Shown: positions 1 to 8,948 of the stretch, in pieces | Numbering within the stretch: position 1 is the stretch's first letter | Layout of the letters: every line of letters begins with the position of its first letter | Source of the DNA: Wallemia ichthyophaga EXF-994 | Lineage: Eukaryota; Basidiomycota; Wallemiomycetes; Wallemiales; Wallemiaceae | Assembly (NCBI RefSeq): GCF_000400465.1 | Contig: NW_008806275.1 | Coordinates: 558,001 to 622,000 of the forward strand | Length of the DNA: 64,000 bases | Reading direction: 5' to 3' | Notes under the pieces: generated by a model | The model's input: only the letters and a program-made list of their open reading frames with translations | Told to the model about the DNA's origin: nothing | Databases searched by the model: none | Program-made: the position numbers and the translations under genes

Positions 1-1
1 A

Positions 2-268
2 ACTTTATCTCAACAGTTCATCAGAGCACTCGTGTATTTTGTCCAGTACTCGGCTACTTACATGTGAGTAACGTGTTTGACACTTCCGTATTTAGCAACT
101 CGAATTGACGCGTCGTATCACAGCGTTATGCTTATAGCGATGACTTTCAACGGTTACCTGCTTTTTGCCATCTTCTTCGGAGGTGGATTTGGATATCTCG
201 TCAGCAGCTGGGATACTGTCGGATTGGTGGAGGACACTGAGAAAAGCTCTTCGGGATGTTGCTGCTGA
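2..268 (+). CDS. Ctr-family copper transporter, C-terminal part (5' end outside window)
   Basis: Copper uptake permease of the Ctr family, acting in the plasma or vacuolar membrane. Only the C-terminal part is present. Exons 2-63 and 124-268 join across a 60-nt intron (GTGAGT donor, TTGAC branch-like site, CACAG acceptor). The joined frame gives transmembrane segment 2 (QQFIRALVYFVQY), then VMLIAMTFNGYLLFAIFFG, which carries the tightly packed TM3 with its GxxxG-type glycines (GGGFG). The tail ends in three cysteines, a typical metal-binding Ctr C-terminus. The N-terminal Met-rich ectodomain and TM1 lie upstream of base 1. Atx1, the cytosolic copper chaperone that would receive this copper, is about 14 kb away on the opposite strand. 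That distance does not suggest co-regulation. Confidence 0.85.
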
Positions 269-500
269 GAGACGGTTGAAATATGCATCATCTCATCACA
301 GGCTCAAAGGCTCACACTCTCAATTTCTTAATTGCTATTACCCTTTCAATTCTCATTCTGGACACCCTGTAGACACTTTATCTGTATAAATAAAGCACAC
401 AACACTACTCAATTTCTACTCTATGGAGGACTAACATACATATTTCACTTGTCTATTGAAGAATATAAAACAGCTGTATTCTCCCTCACAAATTCACGTC

Positions 501-1707
501 ATGCCAAAAAGCTTATTTGGCAGCCAGAGCGCTGTAAGGAATTGCTAGACGTGTGGTGCCATTCTAATTTCTTTCTCATTAGGACCAAGCTGCCGCTGGA
601 TTCGGTGCAGGCATCATGGCAACCTTTACCATGCAGCCGTTCGACATCATTAAAGTGAGGTTCCAAGTAGCCAGCACGTCCGAGAACGCGGGATACGGAC
701 GAGCAATCTGGACTGCTCTCAGAAATGTTGTGAAGAAGGAAGGCCCTACTGGTTTATGGAGGGGAATCGTACCAAACATCATCGGCAACTCCAGCGGATG
801 GGCTACGTATTTCTACTTGTGAGGATGACGGGGCGCGCACGCTATTTGGCCATCAAAGCTAACGCGCCTTCAAGCTACACGATGTTCAAGGGTGCTGCAC
901 AAACACGGCAACACAACACAGCTCTTTCACCTTCTCAGTATCTTCTATGTGCATCTACAGCAGGTAAGAGAGCGGCGAGATTGATTGCGCTGTGCTAACT
1001 CGTTCACTCAGGCTCGATCAGCGCTATGATTACTAACCCTTTCTACGTTATCAAAACGCGGATGTACACGTCGTCATACAATAACAGTAGCGCATACAGA
1101 GGACTGTTGGATGGATTCAACAAGGTGGTCTCTTCAGAGGGTGTCTGTGGATTGTGGAAAGGCACTCTCCTCGCGCTGGGTACAGTCGCAAACAGTGCTC
1201 TGCAATTCACCATATATGAGGAAATGAAGAAATCTCGGTTCGCTGCGAGGGATACGCAGCCTGGCGTAAATGACAGACTGGTGAGTTGAGTTGGATAATG
1301 GTCGTTGGCGCTCTCAGCTCATTGAAAATAGCCCAACTGGGAATACACAGCTTTGAGTGGATCGTCGAAGCTTATTGCTTTGGCTGCGACCTACCCGTAC
1401 CAAGTAATAAGATCGAGGCTTCAGGTGGGCTGTACTCCTTTTCTGTGCAAGACAACACATCGAACATAACCAAGTATTCTACAGAGTTTGAGAACATAAG
1501 ACATTGCGTGAAGCAGTCTTACAGGCGTGAAGGGATCAGAGCGTTCTATAGGGGATTGGGTATCAATGCTATCAGAATCCTGCCAGGAACTTGCGTCACT
1601 TTTGTAACGTGAGTTGGGAGTAACGGGGAATGAACCAGCTGACATAATTTAGATACGAAAACTTAATATGGATAATCAAGGAAGCCTCGCGTGATAAGCA
1701 GGATTGA
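501..1707 (+). CDS. FLX1: Mitochondrial carrier, Flx1/SLC25A32 (FAD/folate) type
   Basis: Inner mitochondrial membrane solute carrier, most like the FAD/folate carriers Flx1/SLC25A32. Seven exons: 501-533, 583-818, 875-963, 1012-1280, 1332-1424, 1475-1608 and 1653-1707. The joined frame is open throughout. All three carrier signature repeats are visible: QPFDIIKVRF (repeat 1), NPFYVIKTRM (repeat 2) and YPYQVIRSRL (repeat 3). Supporting Flx1-like features are the N-terminal DQAAAGFGAG stretch, the segment LWRGIVPNIIGNSSGWATYF, and QFTIYEEMK at the end of repeat 2. The start was chosen because MPKSLFGSQSA joins in phase to repeat 1. Introns are 48-56 nt. Substrate cannot be told from sequence alone; another SLC25 branch is possible but less likely. 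Confidence 0.87.
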
Positions 1708-1805
1708 TCTGCAAGCCGGCAGACATACACATAAATTATGCATCCACACACATTCGTTGTAAATTATCATCTGTTTAATACGTTCTACTTTAACAAAATA
1801 CCTTA

Positions 1806-2936
1806 GTGACTCTTATATCAACGTCCATGTGGCTCACCAGCAACAAATCCAACAAGAAGGGCGTCAAATCGTCGAGTAGAGACAACACCCCGCTGGAATC
1901 AGGCAAGACTACAAAATTACTTGGACCAGGTGTACGCGATAAGACTGGTAAGATTACGGAGTATTCTGTGGGTGCGGATTGCAGAACGATAGTACGAGTA
2001 CTGATATCAATTGTACAGTCAGCAGAAGACAAATGCCCAGTATGTTCTTCAGACCGCTATCTGAATCCATCGCTACGATTACTGGTATCTCCTTGCTATC
2101 ACAAAATGTGCGAGAGCTGCATAGATAGATTGTTTACATTAGGTCCGGAGCCGTGTCCAATCTGTGGAAAAATCACTCGCAAGACAGCCTTCGTTGCACA
2201 GACATTCGAGGACCTAGGCGTAGAGAAAGAAGTAGCTGTGAGGAGGCGTGTAGCGAAAGCGTACAATCTAAACGCAGAAGACTTTTCAGACCTACGCAGC
2301 TACAACGATTACTTGGAAGAGGTGGAAGATATAACCTACAACCTAATTAACAACATAGACATTTCAAACACAGAGGCCAAAATACGCTCGCATCAGGCCA
2401 AGAATGCATCATCGATTATATCCAATTCAGCGAGGGAAGTGGCGGACGCAGAAGCTGTTAAAGCAGAGGAAGAGCGTGAGCGCAAAGAGCGTGAAGCTCG
2501 AGCGAAGGAGGCACGACGGGAATTGGAGCAAGAAATGATAGAAAAAGACCAAGACAAAGAAGTACTTTTGAGAGAATTGGAGCATTCTTCAAAATCAGCA
2601 GGAAAAGTAATGGCACAGCAGAAATCAAAAGCACTGAAAAGATCATCAGCTCGCACAACCAATCAACTCAAGCCAGTGTCGATACCGACTAACACATTCC
2701 CACCGGACAATCCAATGCCATTCATGACAGACGACGTATGGGATCCTCTTTATGATGAAGATGCGTATGATGACTATAGCGGTCTCTACAAACTCGCACC
2801 GAGCGTCTATGCGGATGGCTTCAAGGGTGCTGAGAGTGTCGTCGGCGGTGACGAAATTGCAAGAGCTGGTGGCTGGACGAGAGAACAGGCGTGGGAGAGG
2901 GCCATACGCGAGGGTGTGTCTGAGTGGACGTTGTAA
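1806..2936 (+). CDS. TFB3: TFIIH/CAK assembly factor Tfb3 (MAT1)
   Basis: RING-finger subunit that joins the CDK-activating kinase to core TFIIH in the nucleus. The C3HC4 RING is clear: CPVCSSDRYLNPS, then CYHKMCESC and CPIC. It is followed by the MAT1 region with LRSYNDYLEEVEDITYNLIN and a charged coiled coil. The whole stretch is open in one frame. I nevertheless predict a 51-nt in-frame intron at 1968-2018 (GTGGGT donor, TTGTACAG acceptor), because the encoded insert is not RING-like and the size matches neighbouring introns. That gives exons 1806-1967 and 2019-2936 and 359 residues. An in-frame ATG at 1827 is an alternative start. The N-terminal extension before the RING is longer than in human MAT1. 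Confidence 0.9.
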   Translation: MTLISTSMWLTSNKSNKKGVKSSSRDNTPLESGKTTKLLGPGVRDKTGKITEYSVGADCRTIVRVLISIVQSAEDKCPVCSSDRYLNPSLRLLVSPCYHKMCESCIDRLFTLGPEPCPICGKITRKTAFVAQTFEDLGVEKEVAVRRRVAKAYNLNAEDFSDLRSYNDYLEEVEDITYNLINNIDISNTEAKIRSHQAKNASSIISNSAREVADAEAVKAEEERERKEREARAKEARRELEQEMIEKDQDKEVLLRELEHSSKSAGKVMAQQKSKALKRSSARTTNQLKPVSIPTNTFPPDNPMPFMTDDVWDPLYDEDAYDDYSGLYKLAPSVYADGFKGAESVVGGDEIARAGGWTREQAWERAIREGVSEWTL

Positions 2937-3330
2937 GAAATACCAATTGCACTATCTATTCTTTTGGGCGTATCGATGAGGCGGATAGTGCGGCTGATGT
3001 TGCATACAGAGGAGAGCTGCCTGATAAAGTTTGATAGAGTTGCTAGCAGCACAACTCTCGTTTTGAAGGAGCACTTATCGCTAATTGACTGCCTGGTGTG
3101 TTTAGTTTATATTACAGATAACATTTAACAAACAGCCAGAGCTGAAAATTAAATCAGAATCCAAGTACTGCGATCAAGTGAGACTGGTATACTTCGGTAG
3201 AGTGCCCGATAATAAAGACCCGCTTTAAAATTTCAAATCTAGCCAGACGCCGCTCACATTCCATCTCTTGTTCATACCACCACGATCTCAGAAATTTAGC
3301 CGCTGTGTTCTAGTCTAGAGATAGCAAATA
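2937..3330. other. Intergenic region, 394 bp
   Basis: Holds the 3' flank of TFB3 and the promoter side of the next plus-strand gene. No open frame with family resemblance, RNA gene or repeat is visible. A TATA-like TAATAAAG lies near 3210, about 120 bp upstream of the next ATG. Confidence 0.5.
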
Positions 3331-4335
3331 ATGTCAGCCTGGAAGAACGATATGTATGCGCATCTTGGGGCTGCCTAATTCCTCTCACAAGGCAAATAGG
3401 TTTGATGAAGTCATCGATGAGGCAGAAATGGAAGAGATTAACAGACCTTTCGATATTTATGCAGAGTAGCCACGTATATTATACATGTAACACTTCAACT
3501 TACGCTGTTATCTGCTGATTAGCCACGATCTCACCCTTCGCAACGACACAGATAGGGTAATAATTGATAATCCATGGACTAGAGCTCAGTTCGGACGTGG
3601 CTCGCGCATAATAAGTAGAGTCGCTTTCCCACTCACGTTTAGCACGGCTGACATGTCGTTGTCTTTAATAGAAGTTATAGTCAAGTCTGACGTAATGGAT
3701 GAGGGCGAAGATGCTGATAACAAACACTTGAAGAATTGGAATGGAACTGATCATATCGAATCATTCACTACCAATAAGGATGATGTGCTTTTTCGATCTC
3801 CATTCAACACCTCCCTAACACTCTTGCACAGCTCGTCGAAACTAAACTCTGTCCACTTCGAACAGCAAAAGCGAAGCAGCTGACCATTCAGCAATCATTC
3901 GCCCGCCAGCTTCCGAAGCATGAAAAACCTAAAGACTCAATCAGACTCTGGATAGACGACAAGCCGGCGATAGAAGAGGTCGTATTCAAGAAACCAACAT
4001 TACCCAACGCCAAATCCCAAACTAAAAGGTCTGACGCTAAGAATATGCTGCAACTCACTAATACATCACCTGTGCCAAACAAAAGGCGCAAATTAAACCC
4101 TATCTGGACAACATTTATCAAGACACCCAAGATTGAGGCTGTCAAGACTGCCAAGCCGTTCAATTCATCACCATACAAATGGGTCAAGCCTTCTGATTCA
4201 GTGGTCGTGACTGCAGATAAGAAGATGACGATGTTTGAGCCGACTAACCTTAAGCTGCACAAGAAGGAGGTTGATAATGCTGGTGGTACGACAAGTGCGT
4301 GGTGCAACGCTTCATTTATAGATGATAATGCGTAG
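3331..4335 (+). CDS. Unknown nuclear-type protein with a possible PIP-box motif
   Basis: I do not recognise the family. Four exons, 3331-3353, 3400-3465, 3523-3784 and 3832-4335, give one 284-residue frame. Phases agree at every junction and introns are 46, 57 and 47 nt; the last uses a textbook CTAAC...TTGCACAG acceptor. The N-terminus is short and acidic (NDMFDEVIDEAEMEEINRPF), followed by DNPWTRAQFGRGSRI. The C-terminal half is basic. It contains KAKQLTIQQSFARQ, which resembles a PCNA-interacting (PIP) motif but has Ser where the first aromatic is usual, and a KRRK cluster that could be a nuclear signal. An antisense frame at 3888-4376 was judged a shadow. Function is inferred only weakly as a nuclear, perhaps replication- or repair-linked protein. 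Confidence 0.6.
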
Positions 4336-4487
4336 TAAGTTGCAGGAAGCGGGAAGCAAGGGTAAGACTTTCGCAAAGCTGTTAATATGATCTTTTCAAC
4401 ACATTTATCCTTCTTGTGAAATCGTTTATCGTTAAATAATCATGAATATTCAGCACACACATCTTTTACCTGTGCAATCGACTCATT

Positions 4488-5333
4488 ATGCCGCGAATCG
4501 AAGAAGAGGTAGACGAGAGTAAGAAAGTAGAGTTTGATGATGATTTTGACATGCCATTGAATGCACTGGGAGGTCAAGGGAATCAAGGAGCATTGCTCGA
4601 GCATGTTGATGAGGCACAGCAACCAGCACAACAACCATCACAACCTCCAGCATCTACGAGCACATCTACAAGTGCACCACCGCCACCTTCCTCATTCCCA
4701 GGTATGCCCGGCATGCCTGGACTTCCATCCCAATTCATGGAGGAGGAGCGTATACCCTTGCCCGTAATAATAGACTCGAAATCCAAACCACGCATGAGAC
4801 CTATCCATGATGAAATGGAGCTGGATGAATACAAGAACTGGATAACACTCTACCCGGTTTACTTTGACGCTAAAGCCAATCAATCACAACGGAAGCTACC
4901 ACGTAACAAGTGTGTGTGGTGGCCACTTGCGAACGATCTCGCAGAGTGTACGGGTAATCTCGGCTACAGGACGTTATTCGAGCCCACCAAAACACATCCA
5001 AGCGATTGGGAGAATCCAGGTAGAATCAAGATCGAGTTAGAGCACAGTGGTCATAAAGAGAAGACGAGAGTAATTAGCGAGATCGGCGAAGAACTCAAGG
5101 ATAAGTTGAGGGATGACACTGTTATACAGAAACGCACTCATAAGCTGCCTTCTGCACCTAAGAATGTCACGCTGAGGAGACCGGCTTGGTCGCCTGCTAA
5201 ACCTGTAGGCATGTATCCAAAGACGGCCAATGAACAGCCACCTCCAGAACCTATTAAACCTGGAACCAAGCCAGATGAGGCACCTAAAAAGGAGAAAAAA
5301 CCAAAGATTAAGCGCAAAGTTATACGTGCATAG
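4488..5333 (+). CDS. SEC65: Signal recognition particle subunit SRP19 (Sec65)
   Basis: SRP19 binds SRP RNA helices 6 and 8 and lets SRP54 join the particle; it assembles in the nucleolus and works in the cytosol. Single exon, 281 residues. The SRP19 domain spans about residues 115-200: NWITLYPVYFDAK, then ECTGNLGYRTLFEPTKTHPSDWENPGR. The last segment is the family hallmark (KxHPxDWxNPGR). It is preceded by a Gln/Pro/Ser-rich low-complexity region (residues 40-85) and followed by a Lys/Pro-rich tail, both usual in fungal Sec65. The ATG at 4488 fits the acidic MPRIEEEVDE start. Confidence 0.93.
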   Translation: MPRIEEEVDESKKVEFDDDFDMPLNALGGQGNQGALLEHVDEAQQPAQQPSQPPASTSTSTSAPPPPSSFPGMPGMPGLPSQFMEEERIPLPVIIDSKSKPRMRPIHDEMELDEYKNWITLYPVYFDAKANQSQRKLPRNKCVWWPLANDLAECTGNLGYRTLFEPTKTHPSDWENPGRIKIELEHSGHKEKTRVISEIGEELKDKLRDDTVIQKRTHKLPSAPKNVTLRRPAWSPAKPVGMYPKTANEQPPPEPIKPGTKPDEAPKKEKKPKIKRKVIRA

Positions 5334-5400
5334 TAGTAAGATTCTAAATATGAAATAAATGTACAATTACACAAAACATGCGTTGTAATCTGTTAATCAG

Positions 5401-6126
5401 CTAATCAGCTAAACGTCTGCCACCACCCCAGTTGTGTGTTTGCGATCTTGATTGAGTTGGATTGATGGCGGTTCCAAAACCAGTGTGACGCTCTCTGCTT
5501 TCAGAAGAGATCCACCACTTTTCAAACCATTGTGGGGGTGTGGTAAGCGTGTTTCTGATTAATGCAGGTACTGGTGAAGGGAAAATAGACAGCGTATGCC
5601 TGAAATGAGCTGCTATGATGCCCATTAAACCAAAAAGAACAATAACTGGACCGCCAATCAACAAATCTATGGCTAGTATAACGTAAGGATAAGCGTAGTT
5701 GGGTATACTAACCAATCCGAACAGACTAACATGAGAATTTGGAGAGAGTATTGATTGAGTGTAGACGACGGAGAGGAAGAATGATCTAAACAGACTGAAA
5801 GCGTTGATAGGGTAGTTAAGTAGGAGTATAAATAAGGCGTCTATGATTCTACTCCACGCGTATCCGGCGCCGGCTCTACCCATGCCGCTGCCTTCCAAAT
5901 CGGAAGACGTTTTGAATAGAATGAGTAGATCAAATAAGCCGCCAATAGAGCTTGGAAGAATGAAGAGAGAAGTGTACGCCCGCCAGAACTGAGGGATAAC
6001 TAGTGAGGTATGCATACCGAGGTACGCTGGGACAAAGAATGACAAAATGGTAATTGAGATTGAAGATAGAGTAATAAACCTGGTTACCCTTGGGATTTTC
6101 TCAACTTCTCGCCAGATTTCATTCAT
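5401..6126 (-). CDS. DER1: Derlin-family ER-associated degradation protein Der1
   Basis: Rhomboid-like pseudoprotease of the ER membrane that helps move misfolded lumenal proteins to the Hrd1 ligase. Single exon, 241 residues. Derlin features: an N-terminal cytosolic amphipathic start (NEIWREVEKIPRVTRF), then TM1. The WR motif appears as FWRAYTSLFI, and several further hydrophobic segments follow. The C-terminal region is basic/aromatic and ends after a GGG stretch, without an obvious p97-binding SHP box, which suits Der1 rather than Dfm1. Its ATG lies only 67 bp from that of the divergent eIF4E-like gene. Confidence 0.88.
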   Translation of the reverse strand: MNEIWREVEKIPRVTRFITLSSISITILSFFVPAYLGMHTSLVIPQFWRAYTSLFILPSSIGGLFDLLILFKTSSDLEGSGMGRAGAGYAWSRIIDALFILLLNYPINAFSLFRSFFLSVVYTQSILSPNSHVSLFGLVSIPNYAYPYVILAIDLLIGGPVIVLFGLMGIIAAHFRHTLSIFPSPVPALIRNTLTTPPQWFEKWWISSESRERHTGFGTAINPTQSRSQTHNWGGGRRLAD

Positions 6127-6193
6127 TTTGATGTTATCAAGTTGAGATCAAGTGAACCACGTGTTGGACAAGGACCATCAGCCATCAGCTAAA

Positions 6194-7230
6194 ATGGAAA
6201 AGAGCAAGAAATTAAGTAGACCGCCTTCTCTAAGCGAGCTCGTTAGCCGGTGAGTGAATTGCACGCCGTTTTAGACTCGTTGCCTGTCCAGCGGTTCTGA
6301 CTCAACATCAGGATAGACACGGACAAGATAAATCAAGTAAAGTTGCAACAGCAGCAGCGATTGTCTGATGAGAGGAGGTATGCTGCTCGAAAAATACTCA
6401 CCCGACAAGAAAACACTGGAGTTGCGAGTGCGTCATCGACGCCTAATAAACATTCACCTTCACTGGCGAAAATACAGTCGCGATTTGGTGTAAGTGAGGA
6501 CATTCAAGACCATAAAGAGAAGAAAGATGATGTAGATTTACATCCACTCCAACATTGCTGGACTTTATTTTACGATTCTAAAACATCAAATACTGCACCG
6601 ACAAACAGCCCACAGCAGCTAGGTCACACTGATAAGGGTACGTATGAAGCTGGTTTGAATGTTATCCAGGACATGAAAACTGTTGAAGATTTCTGCAGAG
6701 TTTGGAATTGGTGTAAGCCACCATCAAAATTAGAAAGACACTCAAATTATCACCTCTTCAAAGACGGCATAAAGCCGCTATGGGAAGATCCGTCAAATTC
6801 AAATGGTGGGAAGTGGGTGATTATCGTTAGAAATAGTCATTGGCTGTTAGATAGATGCTGGACATGGCTAGTGATGGGTTTGATTGGCGAGGAAATTGAC
6901 GAGGATGACGATATTACCGGCGCTGTTGTCTCCACTCGTCCTCGCGGTGACAGAATACAGATCTGGACGCGTATGACATCAGTTGATAAGTGTAACCAAC
7001 TTGCTGAGAAGTTGATAAAGATGTTGGAAATTGATCAAGATAATAACAAAAACATAAGCTTAGATTTTCAATTTAATCAGTCTAACCCACCACCAACTAC
7101 AGAATTCATCAACATCACACCAACACAATCAAGCAATTCACCATCAACTACAACGACGCAAAACTCGCCTGGTGGTTTCAAAATACCTCATACGCCTCAT
7201 ACGCCACAAGACAGATGGAGATCGCAATAA
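6194..7230 (+). CDS. eIF4E-family cap-binding protein
   Basis: Translation initiation factor 4E family; binds the mRNA 5' cap. Exons 6194-6249 and 6312-7230 join in phase across a 62-nt intron. The core domain starts with HPLQHCWTLFYDSK and continues with VEDFCRVWNWCKPP. The segment HLFKDGIKPLWEDPSNSNGG is close to the consensus HLFxxGIxPxWED of eIF4E and 4EHP. WTWLVMGLIGEEI and GAVVSTRPRGDRIQIWTR complete the fold. The second cap-region tryptophan of canonical eIF4E is Phe here (TLFYDSK), as in divergent class II/4EHP-type members. The C-terminal tail is long, Asn/Thr/Pro-rich and ends with repeated PHTPHTPQ. It could be the main eIF4E or a 4EHP-like regulator; I lean to the latter. Confidence 0.85.
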
Positions 7231-7352
7231 TCTGCATTAAGGAGGATTATACCAAAATAATGTAACGAAATGAAAATTGTTCATTCAAAAAAAAAACTAT
7301 AATAACAAATGATATTCAATGATATTCAATTAAAATAATCAATAAAAGACTT

Positions 7353-8384
7353 TTAAATCTTTAAACAGCTTGCGAATGAGGATGAAATATCGTGATGCTT
7401 TGTTTGCTTTGTTGAGGGTGAGATTTTAGAATTGATGAGTAGAGTGTTGATGAGATTTGCAGAAACAGATTGATTGTACGAGGGAGGTTGATCGACGCAA
7501 GGTGAGTATGCAGGAGGTGGTGGTAAATCGTAGAAATTCTTCATATTAGTCTCAGGAATGAGAGTGGTGTAGACCGACATGAAGTTTGAGTTTATGGGCG
7601 GAGTAGCTGGGGTGTTGCCAAATAAGCCGAGGTCTTTGTTAGTATTAGCGAGTGGAATAGATGAGTTTGAAGTGGAGGCTGTGGAGGCTGCCGTGGATGA
7701 TGCGGTTGATAAGTGATCGAATTTAGATTTCAACGATTGAATCTCTTTTCTGAGATCGTTGGATTCGTTCTTAGAGTCCTTCAAGTCGTGATTAAGCTGC
7801 TCAATGAGATCATCCCTTGAATTCAACTGTGATTCTAATTGTTCAATGTAATCCTTTCTACGCAATCTGAAAGCTCTAGCAGATATTTTATTACGAAGCT
7901 GTCTCTTTTCTTTTGAAGAAAGCTTATTGTACTCTTGCGGACTGAGGTTTGCCTCTGCAGCAGCTGATGTAATGTTTACGTCCTTTTGTGTGCGCTTTCT
8001 TTTCGTGTTTCTGGTGGAATTAGATGAGGATATATTTGAAGGGGTGCTGTTTGTGTCTGAGTCAGCAGCATCATCGTTGTCGAGCTCGTTGTCGTGCTCC
8101 TGGTCTTGATTGTTTGGCATTTGGTTGACAGGGATAGGGGGATCGAGCTCTTTCTCTTCCTTTATGGAAGTCAGTTCGTTGGTATTGATAGCCTCTACGT
8201 TAGCCTGTGAGGTGGATGCGATAGGTGGTGTAGCTGATGTTGTCGGCGTGGCTTCAGTTGTTGTCATGTCAAACGCAGCCAGTGGCTGTGGCTGGAATTG
8301 TGTGTGGAATATATCCAACCCAACGTCTAGCTTATAATCCTGGTCCAAATTCTCTAAATTCAAATAATTCTCTACTTCTGCCAT
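7353..8384 (-). CDS. bZIP transcription factor (MeaB-like basic region)
   Basis: Nuclear DNA-binding regulator. Single exon, 343 residues. The bZIP lies at about residues 155-225: basic region RQLRNKISARAFRLRRKDYI, with the expected N..SAR.F pattern, then a heptad leucine/hydrophobic zipper LESQLNSRDDLIEQLNHDL. The rest is Ser/Thr/Asn-rich with acidic clusters upstream (residues 60-115), likely activation or disordered regions. The basic region resembles the fungal MeaB/Meab-like group (KISARAF). The target is unknown. The ATG faces a small plus-strand membrane-protein gene 168 bp away, so the two probably share a promoter. Confidence 0.88.
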   Translation of the reverse strand: MAEVENYLNLENLDQDYKLDVGLDIFHTQFQPQPLAAFDMTTTEATPTTSATPPIASTSQANVEAINTNELTSIKEEKELDPPIPVNQMPNNQDQEHDNELDNDDAADSDTNSTPSNISSSNSTRNTKRKRTQKDVNITSAAAEANLSPQEYNKLSSKEKRQLRNKISARAFRLRRKDYIEQLESQLNSRDDLIEQLNHDLKDSKNESNDLRKEIQSLKSKFDHLSTASSTAASTASTSNSSIPLANTNKDLGLFGNTPATPPINSNFMSVYTTLIPETNMKNFYDLPPPPAYSPCVDQPPSYNQSVSANLINTLLINSKISPSTKQTKHHDISSSFASCLKI

Positions 8385-8552
8385 CGCTGTTTATGTCAAG
8401 GGTGTCGCTGAGTGCCCGAATCTGTAGGCAGGTGATGTGATGTACGAAAATGGATAAATATATCTGAGATTGCTATATTAGTCTATGTATATTTCTATGT
8501 ATTTGTATTCGTTCGCCACCATTCTAGCACCGTCCACTCAAACAATCATCAT

Positions 8553-8914
8553 ATGTTCTGTTTGGTGGGATTCTTGTTTGGTGTACACAAATACATTTCT
8601 AACGTCATCTACAGCGATGGTGGCTCCTCTTGTTCCTCCTCCCTTTCCCTTCAGCCCCGACGTTAATCCTTAGCCTGTTCATGCTCAGTTACCTATTATA
8701 CCAGAAACCGTGTCCTTATTGCTTTGTATTGCTCCTTTGTCTATTTGGCTCCACGTGCCATTGGAATACACGCAGCAGCCAGCACACGGACGCCGTCGAC
8801 ACAATACACGATATCAAGCCATGCTGGTTCAGAAACTCAGCTCCCTCTGCGACGCATAAAGCCTATCAATTCGATCTACGTGGTATAGGTTCTCAACTGA
8901 TTATAGAAATCTAA
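8553..8914 (+). CDS. Small predicted membrane protein, unknown family
   Basis: Not recognised. Exons 8553-8564 and 8615-8914 (a 50-nt intron with TCTAACG branch and CTACAG acceptor) give about 103 residues. The N-terminal half is strongly hydrophobic, with two likely transmembrane segments: WWLLLFLLPFP through LFMLSYLLY, then CFVLLLCLFG. A CPYC motif lies in the loop between them and the tail is more polar. The CPYC pair recalls a thiol-redox or metal site, but that is only an observation. An alternative donor at 8583 would make a 32-nt intron and add six residues; I prefer the 50-nt intron because it matches the local size. If unspliced, the longest reading starts at an internal Met near 8679. 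Confidence 0.5.
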
Positions 8915-8948
8915 TACATAATTTATTCCTTCTATTCCTCTATCTCCT

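Noticed and set aside
1968-2018. Reading straight through the in-frame stretch of TFB3 as coding
   Set aside because: It has a GTGGGT donor, a TTGTACAG acceptor and the typical 51-nt size, and the encoded residues do not resemble the RING flank; an intron is more likely.
3888-4376. 162-residue minus-strand open frame
   Set aside because: It is antisense to the last exon of the four-exon gene at 3331-4335, whose phases and splice sites are consistent; the antisense product shows no motif.
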